From assembly GCA_038396585.1 (NCBI GenBank), contig CP121691.1, positions 1,488,001 to 1,552,000 of the forward strand: a DNA stretch of 64,000 nucleotides. The letters are read 5' to 3'. Source of the stretch: Vallitaleaceae bacterium 9-2. Lineage in GTDB: Bacteria; Bacillota; Clostridia; Lachnospirales; Vallitaleaceae. The position numbers and the translations under genes were made by a program. Position 1 is the first letter of the stretch; each line of letters starts with the position of its first letter. The notes beneath the pieces were generated by a model. It made no database searches. It worked only from the letters and a program-made list of their open reading frames with translations, and was not told the origin of the DNA. Of the stretch, positions 8,119 through 18,147 are shown in pieces.

Positions 8119-8568
8119 ATGTTCAACGGTGAATATAGCCATTCTATTGATAGCAAGGGGCGTATTACGATGCCGGCAAAGTTTCGTGAAGAACTTGGTG
8201 AAGAATGTGTTGTTGCCAGAGGATTTGAAGGGTGTCTAAGTGTTTATCCAATACAAGAGTGGGAAAAATTAACAAACTTTTTAATGAGTGCTTCTGAGTT
8301 TCAAAAAGAAATTCGTCTGATGCGTCGAGCGATACTAGCGACGGCGATTTCTTGCTCATATGATAAGCAAGGACGGATTTTGATTAGTAATGAGCTGCGT
8401 TCTAGAGGAAATCTAACAAAGGAAGTAATGATCGTCGGTGTTGGACCTAAGATTGAACTATGGGATAAAGAGACATGGGAAGAGTTTAATGATATTAGCG
8501 ACGATGACTTGTCTGCACTTGCAGAAGGAATATTAAATGGAAATCGATCCAGGGACGGAGGCATTTAA
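8119..8568 (+). CDS. mraZ: Transcriptional regulator MraZ
   Basis: The 149-aa protein has two AbrB-like swapped-hairpin domains with the family's DxxGR motifs, DSKGR near residue 11 and DKQGR near residue 82. MraZ forms a ring-shaped oligomer and controls the division and cell wall cluster it heads. I chose the ATG at 8119, placed directly after AGGAGGTGAC, over an in-frame upstream ATG at 8092 that lies within the operator repeats and would add nine unconserved residues. The stop overlaps the rsmH start by one base. Confidence 0.96.
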   Translation: MFNGEYSHSIDSKGRITMPAKFREELGEECVVARGFEGCLSVYPIQEWEKLTNFLMSASEFQKEIRLMRRAILATAISCSYDKQGRILISNELRSRGNLTKEVMIVGVGPKIELWDKETWEEFNDISDDDLSALAEGILNGNRSRDGGI

Positions 8569-9509
8569 TGGAATTTAAACACATATCAGTGTTATTAGAT
8601 GAATGTATAGAAGGTTTAAAAATAAAAGAAAATGGAGTCTATGTAGATGGAACCTTGGGAGGTGCCGGACATGCAAGTGAAATTGCAAAACGCCTTTCAA
8701 AAGAAGGGGTTTTCATTGGATTTGATCAAGACTTAGATGCAATTGCCACATCATCGAAAAAATTTGATTCGATGCAATGTCGGGTGGAGTTGGTCCATTC
8801 AAACTATGAAGCAATGCGTTCAGAATTGGAGCGACTGGACATTAGCGGGGTAGATGGCATATTACTTGATTTAGGGGTATCCTCCTATCAATTGGACACA
8901 CCAGAGCGAGGGTTTTCCTATATGCAGGATGCACCATTGGATATGCGGATGAATCAGACGTTAACAACGACAGCAAAAGATGTCGTTAATACCTATAGTG
9001 AAAAAGAGTTGACGCGGGTTCTAAAAGTGTATGGCGAGGAGCGATTTGCATCTAGAATTGTAAAGAAAATCATCGCAACGCGAGAGCTAAAGCCTATAGA
9101 AACGACAAAAGAACTTGTACAAATTATTGACGGATGTATTCCGACAAAATATAAAATCAATTATGGGCATCCAGCAAAAAGAACGTTCCAAGCACTTCGT
9201 ATTGAGGTTAACCGTGAACTCGAAGTTCTAGAGAACACTCTATCTGACATGATTGATTTGTTAAAACCAAATGGACGACTATGTGTGATTACATTTCACT
9301 CCTTAGAAGATCGCATCGTAAAACATATTTTTAAAGACAATGAGGATCCTTGTACCTGCCCCAAAGATTTCCCGGTTTGTGTTTGTGGCTTAAAGCCAAA
9401 AGGGAAGATGAAACCAAGAAAACCGATATTGCCTTCAGAAGAAGAAATGGAGCATAATTCTCGGTCAAAAAGTGCAAAGCTAAGAATATTTGAAAGAGTA
9501 GGTGAATAA
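8568..9509 (+). CDS. rsmH: 16S rRNA (cytosine1402-N4)-methyltransferase RsmH
   Basis: RsmH methylates the N4 of C1402 in 16S rRNA near the ribosomal P site. The 313-aa protein carries the SAM-binding sequence [12 protein letters not shown] near residue 27, the [14 protein letters not shown] segment near residue 100, and the C-terminal [13 protein letters not shown] block. Length is normal. It overlaps mraZ by one base. Its last codons, the stop and the start of ftsL sit in a compact GGTGAATAATGTG junction that couples translation of the two genes. Confidence 0.97.
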   Translation: MEFKHISVLLDECIEGLKIKENGVYVDGTLGGAGHASEIAKRLSKEGVFIGFDQDLDAIATSSKKFDSMQCRVELVHSNYEAMRSELERLDISGVDGILLDLGVSSYQLDTPERGFSYMQDAPLDMRMNQTLTTTAKDVVNTYSEKELTRVLKVYGEERFASRIVKKIIATRELKPIETTKELVQIIDGCIPTKYKINYGHPAKRTFQALRIEVNRELEVLENTLSDMIDLLKPNGRLCVITFHSLEDRIVKHIFKDNEDPCTCPKDFPVCVCGLKPKGKMKPRKPILPSEEEMEHNSRSKSAKLRIFERVGE

Positions 9510-9510
9510 T

Positions 9511-10056
9511 GTGGGGGAAAGGAAAAAAAATTATTCATATGCATATCGCACAATAGGTAGTAATGCTGTACAAGTTGTTCAGGAAGAGGAAGTTGTAGAA
9601 AAAAAAGTAAGACGAAAGCAAGTGTCGAATAAAACAGATGCAATCTACTTAGAAGAGCCTAAACGTCAGATTTCTGCTGACTCAATCAATCGTCTCTGTA
9701 CTTTTGTTGTTGCTTTTGTTATAATTGCAACGTTAGGTGTATGTGTAACCTATCTTGAGACACAACTAAACATTAATCGATTGAATGCTGAAATCGATAA
9801 AGTTAAAACACAAATTTCAAAAGTAACAAATGAGAATAATCAATTGGAACAAGATATTGATAGTATGGTCGATTTGGATCAAGTCTATCAAGAAGCAACG
9901 AATCGTTTAGGTATGCGCTTACCAGGTCCGAGTGAAGTGTATTATATCAGTTATGAACCTGTAAGCTATACAACAAAATATAAACAAATTGAAAAAAAAT
10001 CAGAAAATGTGACGATGGGACAAGTGCTAGGGCATATTTTCAAAGTTGGTGAATAA
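9511..10056 (+). CDS. ftsL: Cell division protein FtsL-like
   Basis: The 181-aa bitopic protein has a basic cytoplasmic segment of about 55 residues, one membrane span (about residues 56-78), and an extracytoplasmic coiled coil with the NENNQLEQDID heptad pattern. This is the FtsL/DivIC layout, and its place between rsmH and the division PBP is that of ftsL. Sequence identity in this family is always low, so position matters. I chose GTG 9511, which has AGGTG six bases upstream, over GTG 9502. It ends with the same GGTGAATAATGTG junction that precedes it. Confidence 0.85.
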   Translation: MGERKKNYSYAYRTIGSNAVQVVQEEEVVEKKVRRKQVSNKTDAIYLEEPKRQISADSINRLCTFVVAFVIIATLGVCVTYLETQLNINRLNAEIDKVKTQISKVTNENNQLEQDIDSMVDLDQVYQEATNRLGMRLPGPSEVYYISYEPVSYTTKYKQIEKKSENVTMGQVLGHIFKVGE

Positions 10057-10057
10057 T

Positions 10058-11896
10058 GTGTTAGAAAAAAGTGAAAAAGGAATGAAAAGAAAGGGTATGT
10101 TTCTTTTCATTGCCTTTATTTTAGGGTTTATAGCTTTAATTGGTCAGTTGACGTATATAGTGTTTGTCGAAGGAAAAAATTATAATCTCGCTGTTTTGCA
10201 AAATGTTGCTAGGCGAGAAGGTAGTGTTACTTTAAATGATAAACGAGGGCGTATTCTTGATCGCAATGGAATTGTCTTTGCAGAATCTGTGGCTACCTAT
10301 GATTTAATATTCGATGCCCGATTGCTCAGTGGACAAGAGGAAGAGACGGTTGAAAAAACGATTCAATATCTTAATGATCATCTTGGATTTTCTAAAGCAG
10401 AGTTAAGGCAAAAATTAATAGATAATAGTCATAATAGCTATGATATTATAGGAAAAGGTTATAGTTATAATCAATTTAAACAGATCAAGGAAGATATAGA
10501 TACGTATAAGGTGATCGGTATTTTTTATCGAGAACATTATGAGCGTAATTATCCCTATCCAACAATTGCATCAGATATTATTGGTTTTGTGAACAATGAT
10601 TTTTCAGGAGCATATGGGATTGAACTTGAGTATGACAAGTTTTTAAAAGGTGACCCAGGTCGAATGTATGGCTCTGTGGGAGATGACAACATGGTCGAAG
10701 TGAATGAGGTTCCGGCAGTTAATGGGGATGATGTCACGCTAACGATTGATTATACGATTCAAAAGCATATTAAAGATGCTATTAATACCTTTAGGGAAGA
10801 TATGGATGCAACGTTTGTCCAAGTTATTGTCATGAATCCAAATACCGGAGAGATTTATGGGATGGTCAATGATCCGGATTTTAGTTTGGAAAATCCATAT
10901 GATTTGACAGCATATTATGAACCGGATATTTTAGAAGTGATGACCCAAGAAGAAAAGTCAGTAGCATTAAACAACTTATGGAAGAATGAATCCATTACCA
11001 ATGCATATGAACCTGGAAGTACTTTCAAACCATTTGTTTTTGCTGCGGCGCTTGAGGAACAAAAAACAACCTTAGATCAGACGTATGAGTGTAATGGTTA
11101 TTTACAGGTAGCAGACCGTAGAATAAATTGTTGGAAAACCGGAGGACACGGAACACAAACCATTGCTCAAGGTCTCGAAAATTCTTGTAACGTTGTGTTT
11201 ATGCATTTGGGCGAGCAATTGGGACGCGATCTTTTTTATAAGTATCAGCATATGTTTGGCTTTGGAGCGGTGACCAATATTGATCTTAATGGAGAAACAT
11301 CGGCCAGAAATTTGATTCATAAAGTTGAGAATCTAAATCAAGTTGAATTGGCAACCAGTGCCTTTGGTCAGACTTTTGGAATTACACCGTTACAATTGAT
11401 TACAGGGTTTTCATCGTTGATTAATGGTGGAAAGTTATATGAACCGCATTTAGTTAAGAATATTCAAAATGAACAGCAGATTGTTGAGACCCATCAGCCA
11501 AAACTTGTTCGTCAAGTTATCAGTGAAGAAGTGGCGGAGATTACAAAGTATGCGTTGGCAGGCGTTGTTAATGAAGGTACTGGTCGTAAGGCATCCATCG
11601 CAGGCTATGAAATTGGAGGAAAGACAGGAACAGCGGAGACATTAGGACGCGATGATCAACATTATATAGTTTCTTTTATTGGATTTGCACCAATAGAAAA
11701 TCCAGAGGTTATTACACTTGTTGTTGTGGATGAACCCAAATCGAGTGTTATTAATTCACGCTTTTCTGCGAGTATTTTTGTTGACGTCATGGAAGATGTC
11801 ATGCCTTACCTACATATTTTTAAAGAGGTTGAACAACCTGTAGAAGAGGAGACAAATATAACAGATGAGGTAGATACTTCAATTACATCAGAATAG
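10058..11896 (+). CDS. Class B penicillin-binding protein (FtsI/PBP2B/SpoVD family)
   Basis: This transpeptidase cross-links septal or spore-cortex peptidoglycan. After an N-terminal membrane anchor (about residues 12-35) comes the PBP dimerisation domain and then the transpeptidase domain with SxxK at S321-K324 (STFK), SxN at 376-378 (SCN) and KTGT at 522-525. The 612-aa protein ends in an acidic Glu/Thr tail and shows no PASTA domains, so it is not a typical SpoVD. The start is GTG 10058 within the junction with ftsL. Being the only PBP in the cluster, it is probably the divisome enzyme working with FtsW. Confidence 0.93.
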   Translation: MLEKSEKGMKRKGMFLFIAFILGFIALIGQLTYIVFVEGKNYNLAVLQNVARREGSVTLNDKRGRILDRNGIVFAESVATYDLIFDARLLSGQEEETVEKTIQYLNDHLGFSKAELRQKLIDNSHNSYDIIGKGYSYNQFKQIKEDIDTYKVIGIFYREHYERNYPYPTIASDIIGFVNNDFSGAYGIELEYDKFLKGDPGRMYGSVGDDNMVEVNEVPAVNGDDVTLTIDYTIQKHIKDAINTFREDMDATFVQVIVMNPNTGEIYGMVNDPDFSLENPYDLTAYYEPDILEVMTQEEKSVALNNLWKNESITNAYEPGSTFKPFVFAAALEEQKTTLDQTYECNGYLQVADRRINCWKTGGHGTQTIAQGLENSCNVVFMHLGEQLGRDLFYKYQHMFGFGAVTNIDLNGETSARNLIHKVENLNQVELATSAFGQTFGITPLQLITGFSSLINGGKLYEPHLVKNIQNEQQIVETHQPKLVRQVISEEVAEITKYALAGVVNEGTGRKASIAGYEIGGKTGTAETLGRDDQHYIVSFIGFAPIENPEVITLVVVDEPKSSVINSRFSASIFVDVMEDVMPYLHIFKEVEQPVEEETNITDEVDTSITSE

Positions 11897-11904
11897 GAGG
11901 AACT

Positions 11905-13380
11905 ATGAAACTAAAAGGATTGCTAGAAGGACAAAAATATAGAGTTATACAAGGCGATATTAATTGCAATGTCAAAGGAATACAAAATGATTCAAGAAAA
12001 ATTGAAAAGGGATTTGTCTTTGTTGCTATAAAAGGATTTGAGCAAGATGGGCATGTCTATATTGGCCAAAGCATTATAAATGGTGCGAGTGCAATCGTAT
12101 TAGAAGATGTATCACTCTATGATGGAGAGATTGCCCAGGAAGTGACAGTGGTGCAAGTTGATAATGCACGAAAAGTACTATCATCAATGGCAACGCATTT
12201 TTTTAATCATCCCTCATCACAATTTAAGTTATGTGGTGTTACAGGAACAAACGGCAAGACGTCAACCGTATTTTTGATTAATAATATATTGGAATATATT
12301 GGAAGAAAAACAGGGTTGATTGGTACGATATTGAACAAAATAGGTAATGAAAGTTTTGAAACGGAACGTACGACGCCGGAATCCATAGAAGTAAAACGGT
12401 TATTTAAGCAGATGGCGGATGCAAATGTTCAAGATGTAATTATGGAGGTGTCCTCCCACGCGCTTGACTTATATCGTGTGGCGTATACACAGTTTGATGT
12501 GGCGGTTTTTACGAATTTGACATTAGACCACTTGGACTATCATAAGACAATGGAAAATTATCGCGATGCAAAAATGAAGCTTTTTACTATGGCTAAAACC
12601 GGTGTCATCAATATTGATGATGAGGCGGGACGCTATATTTTGAAGCATTCAACATGTTCGCAGCATATCACATATAGTATACTAGATCCTAGTGCTGTCT
12701 TATATGCTTCCAATATCAAGAATCATCTATCTGGAGTAGAATTCATATTAAACTATAATCAAAAAATATATCCGGTGAACTTGCAGACACCTGGAGACTT
12801 TAGTGTCTATAATGGATTGGCTGCCATTGGTGCTGCCTTGAGCTTGGGTGTCCAAATAGAAGAGATTCTTAATGCGTTGGCGCAAAATAGTCGTATAAAA
12901 GGTCGGTTTGAAACCATCGAATCTCCAAAGGGATATAATGCAATTGTAGATTATGCACATGCACCGGATGGTCTTGAGAATGTACTAAAATCCATGAAAG
13001 GATTTGCTCCTAAGCGGGTTATTACAGTGTTTGGGTGTGGAGGCGATAGAGACAGGTCAAAGCGTCCGATTATGGGAGAAATTGGAGGACGATATTCGGA
13101 TTATTGTATTATAACATCGGATAATCCAAGAACAGAAGATCCGGAATGCATTCTTGACGAAGTTGAGGAGGGTATATCAAAGACAACGTGTCCGTATCTA
13201 AGAATTGTTGACCGAAGAGCAGCTATCCAGAAGGCGCTTTCTATTGCAGAGCCCAAGGATTTGATATTGGTTGCAGGAAAAGGTCATGAAGATTATCAAA
13301 TCATTGGCAAAGAAAAAATTCATTTTGACGATGCAGAAGAAATAAAAAAATATATCAAGGAGAATGAAGATGTCAACTAA
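11905..13380 (+). CDS. murE: UDP-MurNAc-L-Ala-D-Glu:meso-DAP ligase MurE
   Basis: MurE adds the third residue of the peptidoglycan stem peptide in the cytoplasm, using ATP. The P-loop GTNGKTS is at residues 114-120. The DNPR motif at 406-409 is the recognised signature of meso-diaminopimelate-specific enzymes, as opposed to lysine-adding ones. Length (491 aa) is normal. The gene starts eight bases after the PBP stop with AGGAGG, and its end overlaps mraY. In this cluster the usual neighbours murF and murD are absent. Confidence 0.96.
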   Translation: MKLKGLLEGQKYRVIQGDINCNVKGIQNDSRKIEKGFVFVAIKGFEQDGHVYIGQSIINGASAIVLEDVSLYDGEIAQEVTVVQVDNARKVLSSMATHFFNHPSSQFKLCGVTGTNGKTSTVFLINNILEYIGRKTGLIGTILNKIGNESFETERTTPESIEVKRLFKQMADANVQDVIMEVSSHALDLYRVAYTQFDVAVFTNLTLDHLDYHKTMENYRDAKMKLFTMAKTGVINIDDEAGRYILKHSTCSQHITYSILDPSAVLYASNIKNHLSGVEFILNYNQKIYPVNLQTPGDFSVYNGLAAIGAALSLGVQIEEILNALAQNSRIKGRFETIESPKGYNAIVDYAHAPDGLENVLKSMKGFAPKRVITVFGCGGDRDRSKRPIMGEIGGRYSDYCIITSDNPRTEDPECILDEVEEGISKTTCPYLRIVDRRAAIQKALSIAEPKDLILVAGKGHEDYQIIGKEKIHFDDAEEIKKYIKENEDVN

Positions 13381-14323
13381 TTGGATAATTCCCCTTATGT
13401 TAACCTTTGTCATTACAGCAATCATTGGCCCAAGGTTGCTCCCGATTTTAAAACGCTTAAAATTTGGACAACATGTTCGAGATGATGGTCCACAAACACA
13501 TCTGAAAAAGCAAGGGACGCCAACGATGGGAGGCGTTATTTTCATTATCGGTATCGTGATTGCTGCTTTTATATGGGGTAGACAGAACGGGGAAATGCTT
13601 ATTGTACTATTAACGATGCTTTCCTTTGGCATTATAGGTTTTCTTGATGATTGGTTAAAAATAAAAAAACGACAATCCGAAGGTTTGTCAGCAAGACAAA
13701 AATTTGGTTTACAAGTTATTGTAGCACTTGCTTATTTATTTATCGGACTAAAAACAAAGTTGCTGACAACGGTAATTATTATACCTTTTGTATATGGTTA
13801 TGAACTTAACCTAGGGCTGTTTTTTATTCCTATCATGCTTGTTGTAATTTTAGGGACAGTTAATGGAGTTAATTTGACCGATGGATTAGATGGATTGGCG
13901 ACTTCGGTGACAAGTGTCATTAGTTTCTTCTTTGTGTTGGCGGCTATTATTTTAGAAACCAACCAAGAGCTTATGCCGGCTATTGTTACAGGAGCTTTAA
14001 TTGCCTTTTTGCTTTATAATACATATCCGGCAAAAGTGTTTATGGGGGACACAGGTTCTCTTGCTTTAGGAGGGTTTGTAGCAGCAATGGCAATTAGCTT
14101 GAGAATACCGCTATTTATTTTACTCTTTGGAGTTATCTATCTAATCGAATCACTCTCTGTAATTATTCAGGTGGGATATTATAAAAAACATAAAAAACGT
14201 ATTTTTAAAATGGCGCCGATCCATCATCACTTTGAATTAAGTGGTATGGCAGAGACACAAGTTGTAACATATTTTACCATTATCACGGTGATCATGTCAC
14301 TGGTCGCACTATTGGCAATATAG
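13370..14323 (+). CDS. mraY: Phospho-MurNAc-pentapeptide translocase MraY
   Basis: MraY attaches phospho-MurNAc-pentapeptide to undecaprenyl phosphate to make lipid I. The 317-aa protein has about ten membrane segments and the family's catalytic motifs GFLDDWLK, NLTDGLDGLA, FMGDTGSLALGG and the C-terminal HHHFEL. I chose ATG 13370, placed seven bases after AAGGAG, over ATG 13364, which would be too close to that site. It overlaps the murE stop by 11 bases. Confidence 0.96.
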   Translation: MSTNWIIPLMLTFVITAIIGPRLLPILKRLKFGQHVRDDGPQTHLKKQGTPTMGGVIFIIGIVIAAFIWGRQNGEMLIVLLTMLSFGIIGFLDDWLKIKKRQSEGLSARQKFGLQVIVALAYLFIGLKTKLLTTVIIIPFVYGYELNLGLFFIPIMLVVILGTVNGVNLTDGLDGLATSVTSVISFFFVLAAIILETNQELMPAIVTGALIAFLLYNTYPAKVFMGDTGSLALGGFVAAMAISLRIPLFILLFGVIYLIESLSVIIQVGYYKKHKKRIFKMAPIHHHFELSGMAETQVVTYFTIITVIMSLVALLAI

Positions 14324-14351
14324 TATTTTGCATGAACGATGAGGATATTCG

Positions 14352-15491
14352 ATGAAAAGAAATAAAAAGAACCATAAAAAATATAATCGTGTATTTATGA
14401 GTACACCAACAGAATATAGTGTTATTTTTGTCGTATTGTTCTTGGTAGTTTTTGGAATTATTATGGTTTATTCATCAAGTTTTTATTCCTCTGTATCCGG
14501 TGATGCACTAGAACCTTACATGAAGCAAACGATTTATGCTGTAGTTGGATTAATCATTATGATGATTATATCAAGGGTTCAAATTACTTTTATGAATAAG
14601 TTTGTTGTCTTAGGATATTTAACGACGGTCTTTTTACTTGTGGCAGTACTTTTTGTGGCGGACAATGTCAAAGGGGCAAAGCGATGGATAGAAATTGGTA
14701 ATTTTAATCTTCAGCCATCAGAACTAGCTAAGTTTACAATTATTGTTACATTAGCACTGTTCTTAACAATGTTTAAAAAACATTTAAGTGAACCCAAAGT
14801 TTTAGGATTGCTTGGAGTAATTGTATTAATTCCTTTAGCCTTAATTGCAAAGGAAGACTTAAGTACAGCAGTTGTTTTTTTGGCTATATGTGGTGCGATG
14901 CTTTTTGTCGCATATAGGCATATCATTAAGTTGTTTGTATTTGCGATTATGTTACTTGTAATGAGTAGTGGTTTTGTACTTTTGTCGTCTTATCGTATGG
15001 GACGGATTAAAACATACTTAGAAGGCCCGTGGTCAGATCCGGAAGGTGTAGGACGCCAAATCATTCAGTCGCTATATGCGATTGGCTCTGGAGGACTAAC
15101 AGGAATTGGCTTAGGACAAAGTATGCAAAAGATGGGCTATATATCTGAAGCGCACAACGATATTATCTTTGCAGTCATTTGTGAAGAATTAGGCCTTTTA
15201 GGAGGCGTGGCAATCATCGGTCTGTATATGGTTCTTATCTATCGCATTGCCCAGATATCGATTACAGCCAAATCAATGGAACATTATTTGATTGGGGTTG
15301 GAGTCATGACACATATAGGGATACAGGCGTTTATTAATATCGGGGTTGCGATTAACTTAATTCCAACAACGGGAATGCCTTTACCATTTATTAGTTATGG
15401 AGGGGCTTCAATAATTATGCTGCTCGCTGAAATAGGGCTAGTTCTTAATATAGCGCGACATAATTATATCGAAGCAATGATTGGAGAGTGA
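14352..15491 (+). CDS. ftsW: SEDS glycosyltransferase FtsW (or SpoVE)
   Basis: SEDS proteins polymerise lipid II into glycan strands. The 379-aa protein has about nine or ten membrane segments and the family's conserved sequences GAKRWIEIGNFNLQPSELAK near residue 110, AHNDIIFAVICEELG, and the late TTGMPLPFISYGG motif. Its position between mraY and divIB is that of ftsW or its sporulation paralogue spoVE, and sequence alone does not separate them. With the class B PBP upstream it would form the septal synthase pair. Confidence 0.93.
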   Translation: MKRNKKNHKKYNRVFMSTPTEYSVIFVVLFLVVFGIIMVYSSSFYSSVSGDALEPYMKQTIYAVVGLIIMMIISRVQITFMNKFVVLGYLTTVFLLVAVLFVADNVKGAKRWIEIGNFNLQPSELAKFTIIVTLALFLTMFKKHLSEPKVLGLLGVIVLIPLALIAKEDLSTAVVFLAICGAMLFVAYRHIIKLFVFAIMLLVMSSGFVLLSSYRMGRIKTYLEGPWSDPEGVGRQIIQSLYAIGSGGLTGIGLGQSMQKMGYISEAHNDIIFAVICEELGLLGGVAIIGLYMVLIYRIAQISITAKSMEHYLIGVGVMTHIGIQAFINIGVAINLIPTTGMPLPFISYGGASIIMLLAEIGLVLNIARHNYIEAMIGE

Positions 15492-15495
15492 TGCT

Positions 15496-16212
15496 ATGCG
15501 CTTAAAGCGAAAAATAATGCGACGAATAATTGTCATATCAGTTATTCTTATTGGGATTTTGGTGGTTGTTGCCATAAAAACACCCATTGAGGCAATTACC
15601 ATTCAGGGAAGTACGTATTATACACGAGAAGAAATTATTGCTTTGTTGCCCTATAATGAACAAGCTTCTGTTTTTGACGTCATGCTTAATCGTGTCGATC
15701 GTATTACAGATAAAGGGTACATTTCTAGAATGGAAATCTCATATCCGGATTTGAAAAACATAAAGATTCAAATTTATGAAAAAGAAATTATTGGATATGT
15801 TGAATATCTAGGAAAATATTTGTGTATTGATAATAATGGTTATATTGTTGATTATACAGATAAACCTAGTGAAAAACCAATTGTTAAAGGGATTGATATA
15901 TCAGAGTTTACAATATATGAACCTTTAGAAGTAGATAAAGCAATTGTTGATGCAGTATATACTATTTATAGAAACATGGAGGCATTTGACATACCTGTCC
16001 AAAGCATTGACTTTTCCTATGGAAAGGATACGCAGATATCTCTTGAATGTGGAAGTTTGGAGGTTTTTATAGGAGATATTGCAAGAATTGAAGAAAAATT
16101 CCAATTAATGCGAGAAATAATACATACTTTACCAGAAGGTGAAAGTGGATTTTTATCCATTGAAAATGTTGATCAAAATATCATATTTAAAAGTGATCGT
16201 ACTACATCTTGA
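15496..16212 (+). CDS. ftsQ: Cell division protein DivIB/FtsQ
   Basis: The 238-aa protein has a short basic cytoplasmic tail, one membrane span (about residues 10-28) and a POTRA domain beginning IEAITIQGSTYYTREEI, where folding and binding to FtsL/FtsB take place. A beta domain follows with IDNNGYIVDYTDKP. I chose ATG 15496, placed seven bases after GGAGAG; the upstream TTG 15481 is inside the ftsW end. The gene lies between ftsW and ftsZ, as in most Firmicutes. Confidence 0.9.
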   Translation: MRLKRKIMRRIIVISVILIGILVVVAIKTPIEAITIQGSTYYTREEIIALLPYNEQASVFDVMLNRVDRITDKGYISRMEISYPDLKNIKIQIYEKEIIGYVEYLGKYLCIDNNGYIVDYTDKPSEKPIVKGIDISEFTIYEPLEVDKAIVDAVYTIYRNMEAFDIPVQSIDFSYGKDTQISLECGSLEVFIGDIARIEEKFQLMREIIHTLPEGESGFLSIENVDQNIIFKSDRTTS

Positions 16213-16252
16213 AAAATATTTAGAGTTATAGCATATATTGTATATTTATTAC

Positions 16253-16281
16253 TTGCAAAAATTGCATAAAATACTTATACT
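16253..16281 (+). promoter_or_regulatory. Sigma-A promoter upstream of ftsZ
   Basis: TTGCAA (16253-16258), a 17-bp spacer and TATACT (16276-16281) lie in the 137-bp gap before ftsZ. This gives ftsZ its own transcription in addition to read-through from the cluster. Confidence 0.7.
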
Positions 16282-16349
16282 AGATACAAAGGTAGAATAG
16301 AATAGCTGAATAGAAAAACACGTATATTAGAACGTGAGGAGGATATAAG

Positions 16350-17525
16350 TTGTTGGAAATTAAAGCAAATGAAACAAATACAGCAGCAAAGATTATAGTC
16401 GTAGGTATAGGTGGCGGCGGAAACAATGCAGTTAATCGAATGATTGAAGGAAGTTTGGAAGGTGTGGACTTTGTTGCAATTAATACAGATGCCCAAGCAT
16501 TGCAGGCTTCAAAAGCACCTGTAAAAATTCAAATTGGAGAAAAATTAACTCGCGGATTGGGTGCGGGAGCAAAACCTGAAATTGGTTTAAAGGCAGCAGA
16601 AGAAAGCCGTGATGAATTAGCGGATATGATAAAAGATGCAGATATGGTTTTTATTACAGCAGGAATGGGTGGCGGAACAGGTACAGGAGCGGCTCCGGTT
16701 GTTGCGTCAATTGCTAGAGAGATGGATATATTAACTGTTGGTGTTGTCACAAAGCCTTTTGTATTTGAAGGTAAGGCGCGTATGACCAATGCAACAATGG
16801 GTATCGAGGAATTAAAGCGATTCGTGGATACACTTATTGTCATTCCAAATCAAAAGCTGTTAAGCGTCATTGATCGACGAACCACTATGCGTGATGCATT
16901 TAAGAAGGCAGATGAAGTTTTACAACAAGGTGTCCAAGGGATTTCTGACCTTATATATACTCCGGGTATTATTAACCTTGACTTTGCAGACGTTGCAACG
17001 GTTATGAGCAATAAAGGCGTCGCACACATTGGTGTAGGTCATGCCCATGGAGACAATAAAGCAGAAGATGCAGCGAAGCTGGCGATTTCAAGTCCGCTTC
17101 TTGAGACGACCATTGATGGTGCACGACATATGCTTATTAATATTAGTGGAGATTCAAACATGTCGATGTTTGATGCTAATGATGCAATACAACTTATCCA
17201 AGAGGCGGCAGGCAACAATGCTAACGTTATCTATGGACAAAGTATTGATGATTCGTTAGAAGATCAAATCATTGTTACTGTTATTGCAACTGGATTTGAA
17301 GAGACAGATGAGGAGACGCCAGTGGCAGTCCAACCAAGTCAAAGCGCCGCACAAGTTGAAGAAAAAGAAGTGGCAACAGAGCCAGAACAGACAGAGCAAG
17401 CAGATCAAACAACGGTAGAAAACACTAACGAACAAGAGGTGCCAAAGCCATCAAAGCCTACAGTAAGCAATACTTATGATCGAATAGAGATACCTGAATT
17501 CTTGCAAAAACGCAAAAAGTTCTAG
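16350..17525 (+). CDS. ftsZ: Cell division GTPase FtsZ
   Basis: FtsZ is the tubulin-like GTPase that forms the division ring. The tubulin signature GGGTGTG is at residues 107-113, preceded by [11 protein letters not shown] near residue 24. An acidic Gln/Glu linker (about 310-375) leads to the conserved C-terminal peptide [13 protein letters not shown] that binds FtsA, SepF and other partners. The start codon is TTG, six bases after GAGGAGG, with no upstream ATG in frame. The gene is 391 codons long and lies ten bases before nrdR. Confidence 0.97.
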   Translation: MLEIKANETNTAAKIIVVGIGGGGNNAVNRMIEGSLEGVDFVAINTDAQALQASKAPVKIQIGEKLTRGLGAGAKPEIGLKAAEESRDELADMIKDADMVFITAGMGGGTGTGAAPVVASIAREMDILTVGVVTKPFVFEGKARMTNATMGIEELKRFVDTLIVIPNQKLLSVIDRRTTMRDAFKKADEVLQQGVQGISDLIYTPGIINLDFADVATVMSNKGVAHIGVGHAHGDNKAEDAAKLAISSPLLETTIDGARHMLINISGDSNMSMFDANDAIQLIQEAAGNNANVIYGQSIDDSLEDQIIVTVIATGFEETDEETPVAVQPSQSAAQVEEKEVATEPEQTEQADQTTVENTNEQEVPKPSKPTVSNTYDRIEIPEFLQKRKKF

Positions 17526-17534
17526 GAGGTACGT

Positions 17535-17990
17535 ATGAGATGTCCATATTGTAACAGTGATGCGATAAGGGTGATTGATTCAAGACCTTCTGAAGAACAA
17601 AATGCGATACGCAGGCGTCGACATTGTGAAGAATGTGATCGAAGGTTCACAACATATGAAACCATTGAAAGCGCTCCGCTAATTGTTATCAAAAAAGACC
17701 GTTCACGGGAACCATATTCTCGAGATAAGATATTGTCTGGACTGATTCGTTCATGCCACAAACGTCCTATTTCGATGTCACAAATTGACGCAGTTATCGA
17801 TGCGATAGAAAATAACTTATATAATACGATGAAAAAAGAAGTCGACAGTGCATATATCGGCGAGCTTGTAATGGAACAATTGCGAAAGCTTGATCAAGTA
17901 GCCTATGTACGATTTGCGTCTATTTATCGTGAGTTTCAAGATATCAATACTTTTGTTAATGAAATCAATAAAATGATTACAGAAGAATAA
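17535..17990 (+). CDS. nrdR: Transcriptional repressor NrdR
   Basis: NrdR represses ribonucleotide reductase genes through NrdR boxes in response to ATP/dATP. The 151-aa protein has the N-terminal zinc ribbon with cysteines at 3, 6, 31 and 34 and the RRRRHCEECDRRFTTYE sequence, followed by an ATP-cone domain. AGGAGG precedes the ATG, and the gene is probably transcribed with ftsZ. A terminator follows directly. Confidence 0.97.
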   Translation: MRCPYCNSDAIRVIDSRPSEEQNAIRRRRHCEECDRRFTTYETIESAPLIVIKKDRSREPYSRDKILSGLIRSCHKRPISMSQIDAVIDAIENNLYNTMKKEVDSAYIGELVMEQLRKLDQVAYVRFASIYREFQDINTFVNEINKMITEE

Positions 17991-17997
17991 TGTTTAC

Positions 17998-18050
17998 AAA
18001 AAAGATATGTATGTGCCCTGATGTTGTGATGTGCCCATATATATCTTTTT
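17998..18050 (+). terminator. Hairpin terminator after nrdR
   Basis: AAAAAGATATGTATG pairs with CATATATATCTTTTT across a 23-base loop with one G-U pair and ends in T5. The loop holds a GTGCCC direct repeat. It closes the dcw/ftsZ/nrdR region. Confidence 0.7.
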
Positions 18051-18105
18051 ATTATACATAAAAGTCATTGGATACATAACTTATATGTTTAGTATGAGAA
18101 AAGTA

Positions 18106-18134
18106 TTGACAAAGAATCTATTCCCTGATACTAT
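18106..18134 (+). promoter_or_regulatory. Sigma-A promoter of the metY-cysK unit
   Basis: A perfect TTGACA (18106-18111), a 17-bp spacer and TACTAT (18129-18134) lie about 90 bp upstream of metY. Confidence 0.8.
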
Positions 18135-18147
18135 AAGTAAAATCCTT

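Noticed and set aside
8024-8239. 71-codon plus-strand frame near mraZ
   Set aside because: It spans the promoter and operator repeats and runs out of frame into mraZ; no ribosome binding site.
13198-13632. 144-codon minus-strand frame over the murE-mraY junction
   Set aside because: It is antisense to two certain genes and has no support of its own.
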